Shown: positions 43,996 to 52,385 of the stretch, in pieces
Layout: every line of letters starts with the position of its first letter
Numbering within the stretch: the first letter of the stretch is position 1
Origin: Cellvibrionaceae bacterium
Lineage (GTDB): Bacteria; Pseudomonadota; Gammaproteobacteria; Pseudomonadales; Cellvibrionaceae
DNA: 64,000 bases
Assembly (NCBI GenBank): GCA_021151825.1
Contig: JAGKWQ010000006.1
Coordinates: 248,001 to 312,000, forward strand
Direction: 5' to 3'
Translations under genes and position numbers: made by a program
Notes under the pieces: generated by a model
Seen by the model: only the letters and a program-made list of their open reading frames with translations
What the model was told of the DNA's origin: nothing
The model's database searches: none

Positions 43996-44718
43996 ATGAC
44001 AGAGCAAATCCAACCACCAGTGCTTGCCGAATCCTTATCAGCACTTATGGATAATGAAGCTTCCGAATTGGAACTACAGCGTCTTCTCAAGGCGTTAGAT
44101 GCAGATCCAGAAGTGAAAACCACTTGGTCTCGTTACCAAATAGGTAGCGCAGGACTGAAAGGAAAACTGCCGGCGATGGCCCCAAGTGATTTTGCCTCGC
44201 GTGTGAGTGCCGCTATTGAAGCTGAGGAAACTTATTCTCAACAGCCTGCTGTTGCAGTTAAGCCTGAGACCATAACTGATAGTAATGTAATTGCTGTCCC
44301 AGTATCCTGGTGGCAACAAGTTGGGCGTGCTGCTGTTGCAGCATCTGTGGCAGGTGCCTTGGTTGTAGGCGTGCAGCAATATCAATCCGTAGCACCACAA
44401 ACTGTAGAGGTTGCAGCCAATACACCATCGGCAGCACCTGTTAATGCTCCTGAAAACAAAGCAGCAAATTTACCGTCTGGTTTTAATGCACCGGCTTTAT
44501 CCGCTCGTACTGTTGCAGTGCAAAGTGGTTATGAGTCCCGTCCGCAAGAAAGTCGTCGTGTGATGTATGTACCACGTCAAGAAGCGGCGCCGGTGTATAA
44601 CGAAGACATATCTATTTATGTAAACCAGTTGATTCAAGAGCATACAGATAATGCTTCGATGAATAGCGGTCAGGGAATGTTGCCATATACCCGTGTGATC
44701 CTGACTGAAGAAGAGTAA
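43996..44718 (+). CDS. rseA: Anti-sigma factor RseA/MucA
   Basis: 240 residues. N-terminal cytosolic sigma-binding domain ~8-95 (LAESLSALMDNEASELELQRLLKALDADPEVKTTWSRYQIG), a single membrane helix ~112-130 (VGRAAVAASVAGALVVGV), and a Pro/Ala-rich periplasmic domain that ends GMLPYTRVILTEEE. It holds AlgU inactive until cut by site-1/site-2 proteases. Longer than Pseudomonas MucA (194) owing to the periplasmic part. Confidence 0.93.
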   Translation: MTEQIQPPVLAESLSALMDNEASELELQRLLKALDADPEVKTTWSRYQIGSAGLKGKLPAMAPSDFASRVSAAIEAEETYSQQPAVAVKPETITDSNVIAVPVSWWQQVGRAAVAASVAGALVVGVQQYQSVAPQTVEVAANTPSAAPVNAPENKAANLPSGFNAPALSARTVAVQSGYESRPQESRRVMYVPRQEAAPVYNEDISIYVNQLIQEHTDNASMNSGQGMLPYTRVILTEEE

Positions 44719-44760
44719 TTTTCACACCTCCTACCTCATGCAGACTTGTTGGAATTATTG

Positions 44761-44781
44761 GGGAGCAGTTATGCTGCTCCC
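44761..44781 (+). promoter_or_regulatory. Hairpin spanning the rseB ribosome site and start codon
   Basis: GGGAGCAG (44761-44768) pairs with CTGCTCCC (44774-44781), loop TTATG. It includes the ribosome-binding site and the ATG at 44771, so it could damp translation from that start. Confidence 0.45.
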
Positions 44782-45781
44782 AACTATCTCCCTGATTGAG
44801 TCCAGAATGCCAACTTTCATCTCTGCTAGTTCATCCGTTCGCTGGTTATCACGTGTTTCACTGATTGCAGTTTTTTGCGCAACTCCATTAATGGCGCAAG
44901 AAAGTGAGCAGCGTGATTCTTCTAATGTAGCGACGCTGTTGCATAAAATGGCAACAGTACCCAAGACGCTAAATTATCAAGGCTCCTTTACATACCAGCA
45001 TAAAGACAATCCCGCATTGCAAAGCTTCAGAATTCTCCATTGGGTTGAGGATGGTGTAGAGCATGAACGTTTGCAGCACATGAACGGCGTGGAGCGCGAA
45101 TTTGTGCGTGAAGGAAAATCCCTGGAGTGCGATAGCCTTGGCAATCAGCTATTGCAAGGCAAAATTAGCCAGTTTGGTGCGAACCTCGCCCGCTTGGATC
45201 AATTATATAAATTTGAAATTCTTGGTCCTGAGCGCGTTGCCGGGCGTGAGGCAACGGGATTACTTGCTTTGCCCCTGGATAAATTCCGCCATAGCTCTTT
45301 GTTGAGCATCGACAATGAAACCGGTCTTGTACTCAAATCCTGGTTGGTTGACGAATCATCACGGCCGTTGGAGCGCTATCAATTTATTGATCTGGATTTG
45401 AGTCCTGATCCGGAAAGCATGAAACAGCCTTTGGCGAAAATTCATAAGGATGCGAACTCGCAAACCGACTGTAATCCAGACGTGCTCAAGCAGCCTGAAC
45501 GTTGGCAATTGGCATGGGTACCACCCGGATTTGTTTTTACAGGGCAGCGTCAGGTGCGACAAAAAATTGATATGTTGATGTATTCCGATGGTTTAACCAC
45601 ATTCTCGGTATTTATTGAGCCAGCGGCAGGTGTTATTCCTGAAGGGGTTGCCCACCGCGGTGCGACGCTGGTTATCATGGATGCATTGACTTATCAGGGT
45701 AAAACTTACCGAATTACGGTGATTGGTGAAATACCGATTGTGACCGCTCAAAAAGTTGCACAGAGTATAGGGGGGATTTAA
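44771..45781 (+). CDS. rseB: Periplasmic sigma-E regulator RseB/MucB
   Basis: 336 residues from ATG 44771 (GGGGAG five bases upstream). It binds periplasmic RseA and shields it from cleavage until lipoprotein or LPS signals release it. Signal peptide ends CATPLMAQ. Body: LLHKMATVPKTLNYQGSFTYQHKDNPALQSFRILHWVEDG; C-terminal domain from ~215 with PEGVAHRGATLVIMDALTYQGKTYRITVIGEIP. ATG 44807 is a plausible alternative start giving a shorter signal peptide; the upstream in-frame 44738 is less likely. A hairpin brackets the start codon. Confidence 0.9.
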   Translation: MLLPTISLIESRMPTFISASSSVRWLSRVSLIAVFCATPLMAQESEQRDSSNVATLLHKMATVPKTLNYQGSFTYQHKDNPALQSFRILHWVEDGVEHERLQHMNGVEREFVREGKSLECDSLGNQLLQGKISQFGANLARLDQLYKFEILGPERVAGREATGLLALPLDKFRHSSLLSIDNETGLVLKSWLVDESSRPLERYQFIDLDLSPDPESMKQPLAKIHKDANSQTDCNPDVLKQPERWQLAWVPPGFVFTGQRQVRQKIDMLMYSDGLTTFSVFIEPAAGVIPEGVAHRGATLVIMDALTYQGKTYRITVIGEIPIVTAQKVAQSIGGI

Positions 45782-45794
45782 TCCTCCCTTTTTC
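45770..45794 (+). terminator. Hairpin with T-run overlapping the rseB stop codon
   Basis: GGGGGGATT and AATCCTCCC form a 9-bp stem (one G:T pair) around the stop codon, followed by TTTTTC. It resembles a terminator or attenuator before rseC. Confidence 0.55.
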
Positions 45795-45808
45795 TTTTGG
45801 GTGACAAT

Positions 45809-46297
45809 ATGATTGTTGAAATTGGCCGTATAGTCTCAATAGAAACCGATAGTGTGTGGGTAGAAACTGTTCAGAAAACTGCCTGTGGCTCATGCAAGGC
45901 GGAGAGGGGATGTGGCCAGCGATTGATTAGCCAGTTGGATGGTCATACATCTTATATTCGCGTGTTACTCGACGGCCGTCCTGCAGAAAGCTACCGACTA
46001 GACGATGAAATCCAGATTGGTATTCCAGAGGAGGTTATTGCAAAGAGCTCGTTAATTGTGTACGTGATTCCCATATTGGCGTTAGTGATGGCTACATCCT
46101 TGGCTCATGTGCAATTCGCGAATGAAGCAGTAACAATTCTTAGTGGTTTGACTGGTTTATTGTTTGGAGGGATTTTAGTGCGTTGGTACTCCTGGCGTAA
46201 TCGTTATAACCGCGAGTTGCAGCCGGTATTGGTTGACGATAGAGAGTTACTGCATTTTTATCAATCTGATGAGCAGCGCCCGCATGTTGCGAATTAA
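45809..46297 (+). CDS. rseC: RseC/MucC-family sigma-E modulator
   Basis: 162 residues from ATG 45809 (GGGTGA upstream). N-terminal cysteine cluster CGSCKAERGCGQ (~25-36), EIQIGIPEE, then two transmembrane helices (SLIVYVIPILALVMATSLAHV; AVTILSGLTGLLFGGILV) and a charged tail. Modulates AlgU activity and, in some species, thiamine or redox processes. Its stop overlaps the arfB start by 14 bp. Confidence 0.9.
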   Translation: MIVEIGRIVSIETDSVWVETVQKTACGSCKAERGCGQRLISQLDGHTSYIRVLLDGRPAESYRLDDEIQIGIPEEVIAKSSLIVYVIPILALVMATSLAHVQFANEAVTILSGLTGLLFGGILVRWYSWRNRYNRELQPVLVDDRELLHFYQSDEQRPHVAN

Positions 46298-46700
46298 TGC
46301 CAGTCTCACCATTCCCCTGAGTGAAATTGAACTGACGGCCATGCGTGCCCAAGGTGCTGGCGGCCAGAATGTCAACAAAGTGTCTAGTGCGATACATTTA
46401 CGTTTTGATATCCCTAATTCATCATTAACCGCTTTTTGCAAAGCGCGCCTTTTGGCGTTAGGGGATAACCGTATTACCAATGATGGTGTATTGGTGATCA
46501 AAGCCCAACGCTATCGTACCCAGGAGCAAAATCGCGAAGACGCATTATTGCGCCTTCAGGAAATTATTGTGGACGCAATTAAAATAGAAAAAGCTCGTCA
46601 TGCGACCAAACCTACCTTTTCATCCCGGCAAAAACGTATGGATTCAAAAAGCCAACGCGGTGCGATTAAGGCTGCGCGCCAAAAAATTTCGTTTGATTAA
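46284..46700 (+). CDS. arfB: Ribosome-rescue peptidyl-tRNA hydrolase ArfB
   Basis: 138 residues from ATG 46284, overlapping rseC. Hydrolyses peptidyl-tRNA on stalled ribosomes. Release-factor GGQ motif in MRAQGAGGQNVNKVSSAIHLRF (~27-29 of the protein for GGQ), and the basic C-terminal tail (RQKRMDSKSQRGAIKAARQ) that enters the empty mRNA channel. An upstream start at 46233 adds 17 residues with no family similarity. Not a usual algU-cluster member. Confidence 0.93.
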   Translation: MLRINASLTIPLSEIELTAMRAQGAGGQNVNKVSSAIHLRFDIPNSSLTAFCKARLLALGDNRITNDGVLVIKAQRYRTQEQNREDALLRLQEIIVDAIKIEKARHATKPTFSSRQKRMDSKSQRGAIKAARQKISFD

Positions 46701-46764
46701 CTTTCCTTTGCAAAAGTTACTTCCTGCAGCTGCGTTTAAACGAATTAATTTTTGTGGCTATTAA

Positions 46765-47826
46765 CTATTTTGCGAAAACTTGCGCAGTCGGCGTTACCTG
46801 ATCAATTTGCTCCTGCCATAGCTGCTGTTGCAGCTCGCGAATATCCTCACCACCACCTTTCATTAACCAGTTCACTAATGCTTTGGCAACATCCGGGTAA
46901 TCTTGCGCTTTAGCGGGTGCGTTTAGTGGCAACCATTTGCGCAAGGTTTCTACGTCAAATTTTTTGGTTGAATAGCCATAGCCTAATTTTTCCAATGCCA
47001 GTGCATTGGATTTTTGTTCCATTTGCCCTGCGACCGGTTGCACTAATATTTTTTTGCCTAGATGAATTGCTTCACTGGGCAATTCAAAACCAGCGCTACA
47101 TATCACTCCTTCGCAGCGATGCAAGTCCAACTGGAATCCTTGGCGTGAAAATGGGCGGACATGAATGTTCCCTTCGTCATAAGCAGCAGGAACTGGTTGG
47201 TATATAAAAAAATCGTACTGCGGAAATTCACGCAATTGGGGAACTATGTCATCCAATCCGGCAAAAGGTAAATAAACCAGATAGTGCTTGGGGGTGGAAA
47301 TATTCGGGTAATGCGAGCAATCGACTAATGGCGGCAAAATCGGTTGATTAAAGTGATGCCAGTGCAAACCAATTGGCATAGTTACCGGTGCAAAATTGCG
47401 CATAAACCAACTGACGAAAATATTGCTATCAACTTTAGGTATGTCGTAAAAGAAAGCGCTTTGGTGAGAGATTCCGATAACCTTTTTACCCGCACGTTTT
47501 GCTGCCCATGCGGAAACAGGTTCAAAGTCATTAATAATGAAATCATAACCCTCAACATTCACTTTTTTTGTATCTTGAAAAAGTTGGACGATGTTCGAAG
47601 TGAGTGCCGTTTTTAAATAAAGTACCTTGCCACTCTGCGTGGCAAAAGTAAGGCCGCGATAAGATTGAAAATTACCAAACGGTTCCATGTCAAAAAACTT
47701 ATCGCGTTCGCGGCCTGAGAATACCCAATCTACTTGAGCTCCTGCATCAGCAAGTGCTTTGGCCATAATACGAGCACGGGTAGTGTGGCCATTACCTGTG
47801 CCTTGAACTCCGTACAATATTTTCAT
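46765..47826 (-). CDS. MJ1255/VC2487-family glycosyltransferase
   Basis: 353 residues, GT-B fold resembling the conserved MJ1255/VC2487 family and distantly MurG. N-terminal ILYGVQGTGNGHTTRARIMAKALADAGAQVDWVFSGR; middle DFIINDFEPVSAWAAKRAGKKVIGISHQ; donor-binding C-terminal VICSAGFELPSEAIHLGKKILVQPVAGQMEQKSNALALEKLGYG. Acceptor unknown; lipid or cell-surface glycan is possible. The PAP2 phosphatase gene lies 29 bp upstream on the same strand, so they may act together on polyprenyl or lipid carriers (inference). Confidence 0.75.
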   Translation of the reverse strand: MKILYGVQGTGNGHTTRARIMAKALADAGAQVDWVFSGRERDKFFDMEPFGNFQSYRGLTFATQSGKVLYLKTALTSNIVQLFQDTKKVNVEGYDFIINDFEPVSAWAAKRAGKKVIGISHQSAFFYDIPKVDSNIFVSWFMRNFAPVTMPIGLHWHHFNQPILPPLVDCSHYPNISTPKHYLVYLPFAGLDDIVPQLREFPQYDFFIYQPVPAAYDEGNIHVRPFSRQGFQLDLHRCEGVICSAGFELPSEAIHLGKKILVQPVAGQMEQKSNALALEKLGYGYSTKKFDVETLRKWLPLNAPAKAQDYPDVAKALVNWLMKGGGEDIRELQQQLWQEQIDQVTPTAQVFAK

Positions 47827-47855
47827 GCAGCTTTCTCAAATGAAAAATAGTGGTA

Positions 47856-48398
47856 TTAATTCAATGCACTCATTATTGAATGCAAATAAATTCCCCAAAA
47901 TGCACAGGCACTACCAAGGACTGCGCCAGCAACCAAATCAGTAGGGTAGTGAACTCCTAACAAGACTCGGCTCATACCGATTGCCGTTGCCCAGATAAAC
48001 GCAGGTATGGCAAAAGCGGGGTAGAAATTTAAAATAAGGCATGCAAACAAAAATGCGGCGGCGGTATGGCCCGAAGGGAAACTGAATTGATCGGAAGGCG
48101 TTATCCACGCCTGGTACGTGGTAATTTTTACAGCGGGGCGATCACGCTTAATCACGTTTTTCAGTAATAGATAAAGGCTTACATCAAATACATAGGCAAT
48201 AATGCCTGCCCAAAAAAAGGCTGGCCCTACAATTGGTTCCAGTAATAACAATGTCAATGCAATCAGGAAATACACCGGTCCATCGCCCGTATGTGAAATA
48301 AATCTGACAGAGCGACGATATTGAAAACCTTTTGTCACATGCACCCATAAGAATGCGAGTGTGTCCAAATGGTGGACTCGCTGTAAAAATGTGTTCAT
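47856..48398 (-). CDS. PAP2-family membrane phosphatase
   Basis: 180 residues with about five membrane helices. Phosphatase signature complete: KNVIKRDRPAV (C1), SFPSGHTAAAF (C2), GMSRVLLGVHYPTDLVAGA (C3). Candidate substrates are undecaprenyl pyrophosphate, phosphatidate or phosphatidylglycerophosphate. First of a two-gene unit with the glycosyltransferase and divergent from dgkA, a lipid kinase with the opposite reaction type. Confidence 0.87.
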   Translation of the reverse strand: MNTFLQRVHHLDTLAFLWVHVTKGFQYRRSVRFISHTGDGPVYFLIALTLLLLEPIVGPAFFWAGIIAYVFDVSLYLLLKNVIKRDRPAVKITTYQAWITPSDQFSFPSGHTAAAFLFACLILNFYPAFAIPAFIWATAIGMSRVLLGVHYPTDLVAGAVLGSACAFWGIYLHSIMSALN

Positions 48399-48540
48399 GA
48401 TTCACCGCCTTTAGTTAATGTTGCACAGGAATCCAGGCTAAGGTGCAAAATCAACAGCACCCGATATTTTGTAACACTCCTATGTGACTATTCTGTGAAC
48501 ACTCAATGAATCTGAAATGACAACTCTGCTGGAGACGGGA

Positions 48541-48912
48541 ATGGGCAAACCAGGTAAAACCGGTATAGCGCGTGTAATAGATGCTTTTGGTTATTCGATG
48601 AAAGGATTTGCAGCAAGCTGGAAATATGAAGCTGCATTTCGACAGGAAGTGACATTGGCTATCATTTTAATTCCAACCGCTTTTTGGCTCGCACAAAGCC
48701 ATATTGAGCTTATCTTATTAATTAGCAGCGTATTTTGGGTATTGATGGCGGAACTCGCCAATTCATCGGTGGAGGCGGTAGTTGATCGCACCGGATCTGA
48801 GCGCCATGAGTTGTCTGGTCGAGCCAAAGATATCGGTTCGGCGCTGGTATTTGTAAGTTTGACCTTGTTAGTGATTGTATGGTCAATAGTGGCAATTAAC
48901 CGCTTTTGGTAA
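48541..48912 (+). CDS. dgkA: Diacylglycerol kinase
   Basis: 123 residues from ATG 48541 (GGAGA upstream; ATG 48517 is less likely). Small trimeric membrane kinase recycling diacylglycerol to phosphatidate. Motifs: RVIDAFGYSMKGFAASWKYEAAFRQE and the active-site ELANSSVEAVVDRTGSERHELSGRAKDIGSALV, with three membrane helices. Same length as E. coli DgkA. Confidence 0.95.
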   Translation: MGKPGKTGIARVIDAFGYSMKGFAASWKYEAAFRQEVTLAIILIPTAFWLAQSHIELILLISSVFWVLMAELANSSVEAVVDRTGSERHELSGRAKDIGSALVFVSLTLLVIVWSIVAINRFW

Positions 48913-48984
48913 TTCGATTACAGGAATAAAACACTTTTCATTACTCATTTGGGATGCCGGTCATGAGTTGGATCATAGCCGGTA

Positions 48985-49188
48985 TCAATGAGGCATTTTA
49001 TTACCTAAATCAGGTGCTCCAAGGAAGGCCATATAGTCATCGGCCAGGCTGCGTTCCTGATTGCGGCGTTCTGCTGATTTACGGCGTTTGCGATGATACA
49101 GGTCCATGGGCAGGTTTCTGCAGGGATCTCGATCCAGGCGGCGATCAGCACCTTTACGACGGTCGATGAAAAACTTATGTTCGCTCAT
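48985..49188 (-). CDS. Small conserved basic protein, function unknown
   Basis: 67 residues from ATG 49188. Very Arg-rich: FIDRRKGADRRLDRDPCRNLPMDLYHRKRRKSAERRN, then a C-terminal DDYMAFLGAP. A DRR..DRR plus LYHRKRR pattern is seen in short uncharacterised proteins of Pseudomonas relatives. Could bind nucleic acid or membrane; nothing decisive in sequence. An in-frame start at 49209 adds 7 residues. Neither start has a strong ribosome site. Confidence 0.6.
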   Translation of the reverse strand: MSEHKFFIDRRKGADRRLDRDPCRNLPMDLYHRKRRKSAERRNQERSLADDYMAFLGAPDLGNKMPH

Positions 49189-49378
49189 GATCTGATTAGC
49201 TATCCCCAATTGCGCACTGTTATGGTTATTTGGCTATAAATTAACTTGGATCTAGTTGCGCCAAGTCAACACAGTGTAGATCTTTGACGGTAAAATGCCG
49301 CCAGTTTTTTTGCATGGATCCCGCTGGCCAGATAGCCATCATCTATCCCTGTGCATTGTCGTATTAAAGGTCATTGTT

Positions 49379-49708
49379 ATGAACCCCGTTGAAAATCAAA
49401 TACATACCAAACTTGGTCTCGCTTTTCAGCCCGCTCATCTGGAAGTGATTAACGAAAGTTATATGCACTCGGTTCCTGCCGGTTCGGAAACCCATTTCAA
49501 GGTTACTCTCGTGTCGGCACTTTTTGACGGAAAACGCCAGGTACAGCGTCATCAAGCCATTTATGCTTGTTTGTCGGAAGAGCTAACGTCCGGTGTCCAC
49601 GCGTTGGCGTTGCATACCTTTAGCCCGGATGAATGGCAGACTAATAATCAGGTTCCTGCGTCTCCACAGTGTTTGGGGGGAAGCAAGCACGACCAACAAA
49701 AGAACTAG
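49379..49708 (+). CDS. bolA: BolA-family protein
   Basis: 109 residues from ATG 49379 (AAAGGT upstream). BolA proteins pair with monothiol glutaredoxins in Fe-S traffic and influence cell shape. Motifs: QIHTKLGLAFQPAHLEVINESYMHSVPAGSETHFKVTLVS (conserved His region) and ALALHTFSPDEW. A reading start at 49295 adds 28 residues with no family match. Confidence 0.93.
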   Translation: MNPVENQIHTKLGLAFQPAHLEVINESYMHSVPAGSETHFKVTLVSALFDGKRQVQRHQAIYACLSEELTSGVHALALHTFSPDEWQTNNQVPASPQCLGGSKHDQQKN

Positions 49709-49796
49709 TGGTTGTACAAAAAACAAACGCCTATAATGCGCACCCGATGAAAAGGGTATCTACCCGATCCTGTTTTAACCCTGTTAAGTGATCCTT

Positions 49797-50819
49797 ATGA
49801 CTCAAACTGTTGTTGCCGCACTCTATAAATTCGTCAAATTGCCTGATTACGAAACTCTTGTTCCTCGCTTGAAAGAGCTGTGTGATTCTCTGGGTATTAA
49901 AGGCACGTTGTTGCTTGCAGAAGAGGGGATTAATGGTACTGTTTCGGGAACGCGTGCGGGGATTGATGGGTTAGTTGCTTTTTTGCGTGATGATGGCCGT
50001 TTCGATAATTTAAGTTATAAAGAATCATTTTATGACGAACAGCCTTTTTATCGAATGAAGGTCAAGTTAAAAAAAGAAATTGTAACCATGGGGGTGACCG
50101 GCATAGATCCACAGCAAATTGTGGGAACCTACATTAAGCCAAAAGATTGGAACGCATTGATCAGTGATCCCGAGGTTGTGGTGATTGATACCCGCAACTC
50201 ATATGAGTATGAAATAGGTACTTTTGCGCGCGCTATCGATCCGCAAACCGAAACCTTTCGTGAGTTTCCCGCGTATGTAGCGGAAAACCTGGATCCAGCC
50301 AAACACAAAAAAGTTGCCATGTTTTGTACGGGAGGGATCCGCTGCGAGAAATCCACTGCGTATCTGAAGGAGCAGGGGTTTGAAGAAGTTTATCATCTGG
50401 AAGGCGGCATTCTTAAATATCTGGAAGAGGTTCCGGAAGAAGAAAGCCTTTGGCGTGGTGAATGTTTTGTGTTCGATAATCGCGTGGCGGTAAATCATAA
50501 ATTGGAAAAAGGTATTTACGATCAATGCCACGGTTGCCGTTTTCCAATCACAGAAGAAGATAAGCTCTCACAGCAATATATGCTGGGTGTTTGTTGCCCT
50601 CGTTGTTTTGATAAACTCACTGACGACCAAAAAATTCGTTTTACTGAGCGCCAAAAACAAATCGAACTCGCCAAAGAGCGCAACGAGGTCCATATTGGTG
50701 CTTTGCCTCCCGAACGCCAGTTGCGTGCAGCCCAAAAACGTGAATTGCGTGAAGAACAGCGGCGAAATTCACAAGCAACAGCAAATATGGCAGCAGTTTC
50801 TGCGGGAAATAGTATTTAG
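49797..50819 (+). CDS. trhO: tRNA uridine(34) hydroxylase TrhO (rhodanese family)
   Basis: 340 residues from ATG 49797 (in-frame GTG 49788 is possible). Oxygen-dependent 5-hydroxylation of uridine 34 in tRNA (formerly YceA). N-terminal acylphosphatase-like domain (LLLAEEGINGTVSGTRAGID), rhodanese domain ~125-220 with active cysteine in MFCTGGIRCEKSTAYLKEQGF, YHLEGGILKYLE, and a C-terminal Cys cluster CHGCRFPITEED, CCPRCFD. Full length. Confidence 0.95.
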   Translation: MTQTVVAALYKFVKLPDYETLVPRLKELCDSLGIKGTLLLAEEGINGTVSGTRAGIDGLVAFLRDDGRFDNLSYKESFYDEQPFYRMKVKLKKEIVTMGVTGIDPQQIVGTYIKPKDWNALISDPEVVVIDTRNSYEYEIGTFARAIDPQTETFREFPAYVAENLDPAKHKKVAMFCTGGIRCEKSTAYLKEQGFEEVYHLEGGILKYLEEVPEEESLWRGECFVFDNRVAVNHKLEKGIYDQCHGCRFPITEEDKLSQQYMLGVCCPRCFDKLTDDQKIRFTERQKQIELAKERNEVHIGALPPERQLRAAQKRELREEQRRNSQATANMAAVSAGNSI

Positions 50820-50884
50820 CTATTTTGTCACATAATTACAATATGATTTAATAGCGGCTTCATTGATGACTTCAAGTGGTACCT

Positions 50885-51223
50885 ATGAATTTTGATGATT
50901 GGACAGCGGACCTGGCGGTTAGCACTGCAACTCATGCCAGTGGTTTTACGATTCGTATTGAAGGTAACCCTAAAGATCCGTCCGAGGTATATCCCGGCAA
51001 GTTTCCTGAGGGCATCAGTTTTGTTGATCAGGCGCGCTTGCTGCGCTCAGGTATGGAGTTTTTGGCAAAAGCCGGAAGCAGTGCTCCCAAATCATGGCAA
51101 TCAAATCCGGCTCAGGATGTAAAAACCGAAGCGATTAAAGCACGGGAAGAGCTTGCCAAGCGTTTCGCGGAGCGCCCTGATAAACCACAGCGCTCTGTAC
51201 TCTCGTTGAAGAAAAACTCCTGA
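50885..51223 (+). CDS. Conserved hypothetical protein
   Basis: 112 residues from ATG 50885 (in-frame GTG 50876 possible). Starts MNFDDWTADLAVSTATHASGFTIRIEGNPKDPSEVYPGKFPEG and ends in a Lys/Arg-rich helical tail. No signal peptide or membrane helix. I do not recognise the family. Strong terminator follows; it is 66 bp after trhO and may share its transcript. Confidence 0.65.
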   Translation: MNFDDWTADLAVSTATHASGFTIRIEGNPKDPSEVYPGKFPEGISFVDQARLLRSGMEFLAKAGSSAPKSWQSNPAQDVKTEAIKAREELAKRFAERPDKPQRSVLSLKKNS

Positions 51224-51277
51224 TTGTTTTTCTTGCAATAGCATTTATTAGTTTTCCTGTAATAGGAAAGTTGCTTG

Positions 51278-51309
51278 AAAAAAACGGCGCCTTGAGCGCC
51301 GTTTTTTTA
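51278..51309 (+). terminator. Rho-independent terminator
   Basis: Stem ACGGCGC/GCGCCGT extended by A/T pairs, CTTGA loop, T-run. Shared by convergent genes. Confidence 0.92.
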
Positions 51310-51334
51310 TTGTCACGTACTTTGCCTTACATTA

Positions 51335-51712
51335 CTAACCGAAAAAGCCCAATGGGTTTTTGGTAACAGCAACACTCACCATATAAGCAAATACCAGCAG
51401 TGCGATTAACCAGAAGGTTTTGCGAGTAACAGGGTTAGCGGCTTTAAAGGCTGCAACACCTAAACCGATGTACACCACAAGCGCGATAATTTTAGCCAAC
51501 AACCATGGCTGATTGCCGGGTGACATATTTAAATGCACGGCCAGTGCAATACCGCTGGCCAATAATAAAGTGCTGATGATGTGCGGCAAAATTTTTACCC
51601 ATTTTTTGCCAAGCATGTCGGAGTTCATAAATAACCAAATGCCGCGCAACACAAAGAGAATTAATGACAATGCGACAAATGTCAGATGCAAATGTTTCAG
51701 GGCTAGATACAC
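51335..51712 (-). CDS. SirB2-family membrane protein
   Basis: 125 residues from GTG 51712 (AAGGA upstream). Four membrane helices; N-terminal LKHLHLTFVALSLILFVLRGIWLFMNS and KILPHIISTLLLASGIAL match SirB2, an inner-membrane family of unknown function. Conserved histidines (HLHLT, LPHI) are present. It lies 63 bp after the DUF4202 gene on the same strand. Confidence 0.85.
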   Translation of the reverse strand: MYLALKHLHLTFVALSLILFVLRGIWLFMNSDMLGKKWVKILPHIISTLLLASGIALAVHLNMSPGNQPWLLAKIIALVVYIGLGVAAFKAANPVTRKTFWLIALLVFAYMVSVAVTKNPLGFFG

Positions 51713-51775
51713 GGTGTGTTCCTTTGTAATGGTTGTTAATTATGTCGAATATAAAAACGGTTATTCATTGGTTTC

Positions 51776-52369
51776 TCAATCGGGGCTTAATGCTTTTGTT
51801 ACCAATGCCAGCATGGCTTGCGATAGCGGTAATTTCAGTGCAGCCTCATGGCCTTTCACAGACATTTTATTCCAGGTTTTACGAATGATATCGATGAGTT
51901 TTTCTTCATCGTGCTTGCTAGCAAAGTCTTCGAGATAGAACTCGATAAACACCAGGCAGACAACATCTTCCAGCGTTTGCACTTCTTCATCGCGCTTCAA
52001 GCTGCGTTTCAGTAATAAATCTTTTACCCGTGTAATGATTGTTTCGTCGTAACCGTGTATTGCCATAATGTCACCAGCAATATCGCCATGCATTTGCGCC
52101 AGATCCAGCCGCCATTTTTTATAACCACTGCGATCCATTGGGTATTCGTTACGTGGGATTTTCCAGCGGCAAATATGCTGGCTGCGTGCAGCAAGCTGCA
52201 GTGCTTCTGATGGTGAGTCGCAAAATTGATGCAGGTGATCACTCATTCTTTGGGCATAAATCCATTCTTTAGCAACGGGTTTTTCATTAACTAGCTCGGT
52301 ATTCGGGTCTTGCAAGTTGGCATCATCAAATGCCTTCAGAGTAGCTTCCAGGCGAATTAAATCGGTCAT
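51776..52369 (-). CDS. DUF4202 family protein
   Basis: 197 residues from ATG 52369; an in-frame start at 52462 overlaps fnr and is not needed. Signature RLEATLKAFDDANLQDPN, ELLYAQRM-like EWIYAQRMSDHL, AARSQHICRWKIPRNEYPMDRSGYKKWR, LEDVVCLVFIEFYLEDFASKHDEEKLIDIIRKTWNKMS. Helical, HD-like His/Asp positions; activity unknown. It directly follows fnr (16-bp gap), suggesting an anaerobiosis or redox link. Confidence 0.85.
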   Translation of the reverse strand: MTDLIRLEATLKAFDDANLQDPNTELVNEKPVAKEWIYAQRMSDHLHQFCDSPSEALQLAARSQHICRWKIPRNEYPMDRSGYKKWRLDLAQMHGDIAGDIMAIHGYDETIITRVKDLLLKRSLKRDEEVQTLEDVVCLVFIEFYLEDFASKHDEEKLIDIIRKTWNKMSVKGHEAALKLPLSQAMLALVTKALSPD

Positions 52370-52385
52370 AATATGGTCTCGTAAA

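Noticed and set aside
48954..49169. 71-residue plus-strand frame near dgkA
   Set aside because: Antisense to the small conserved basic protein gene and without family similarity.
49700..49796. Possible tRNA or small RNA before trhO
   Set aside because: No cloverleaf or stable fold was found; the stretch looks like a normal promoter/leader.
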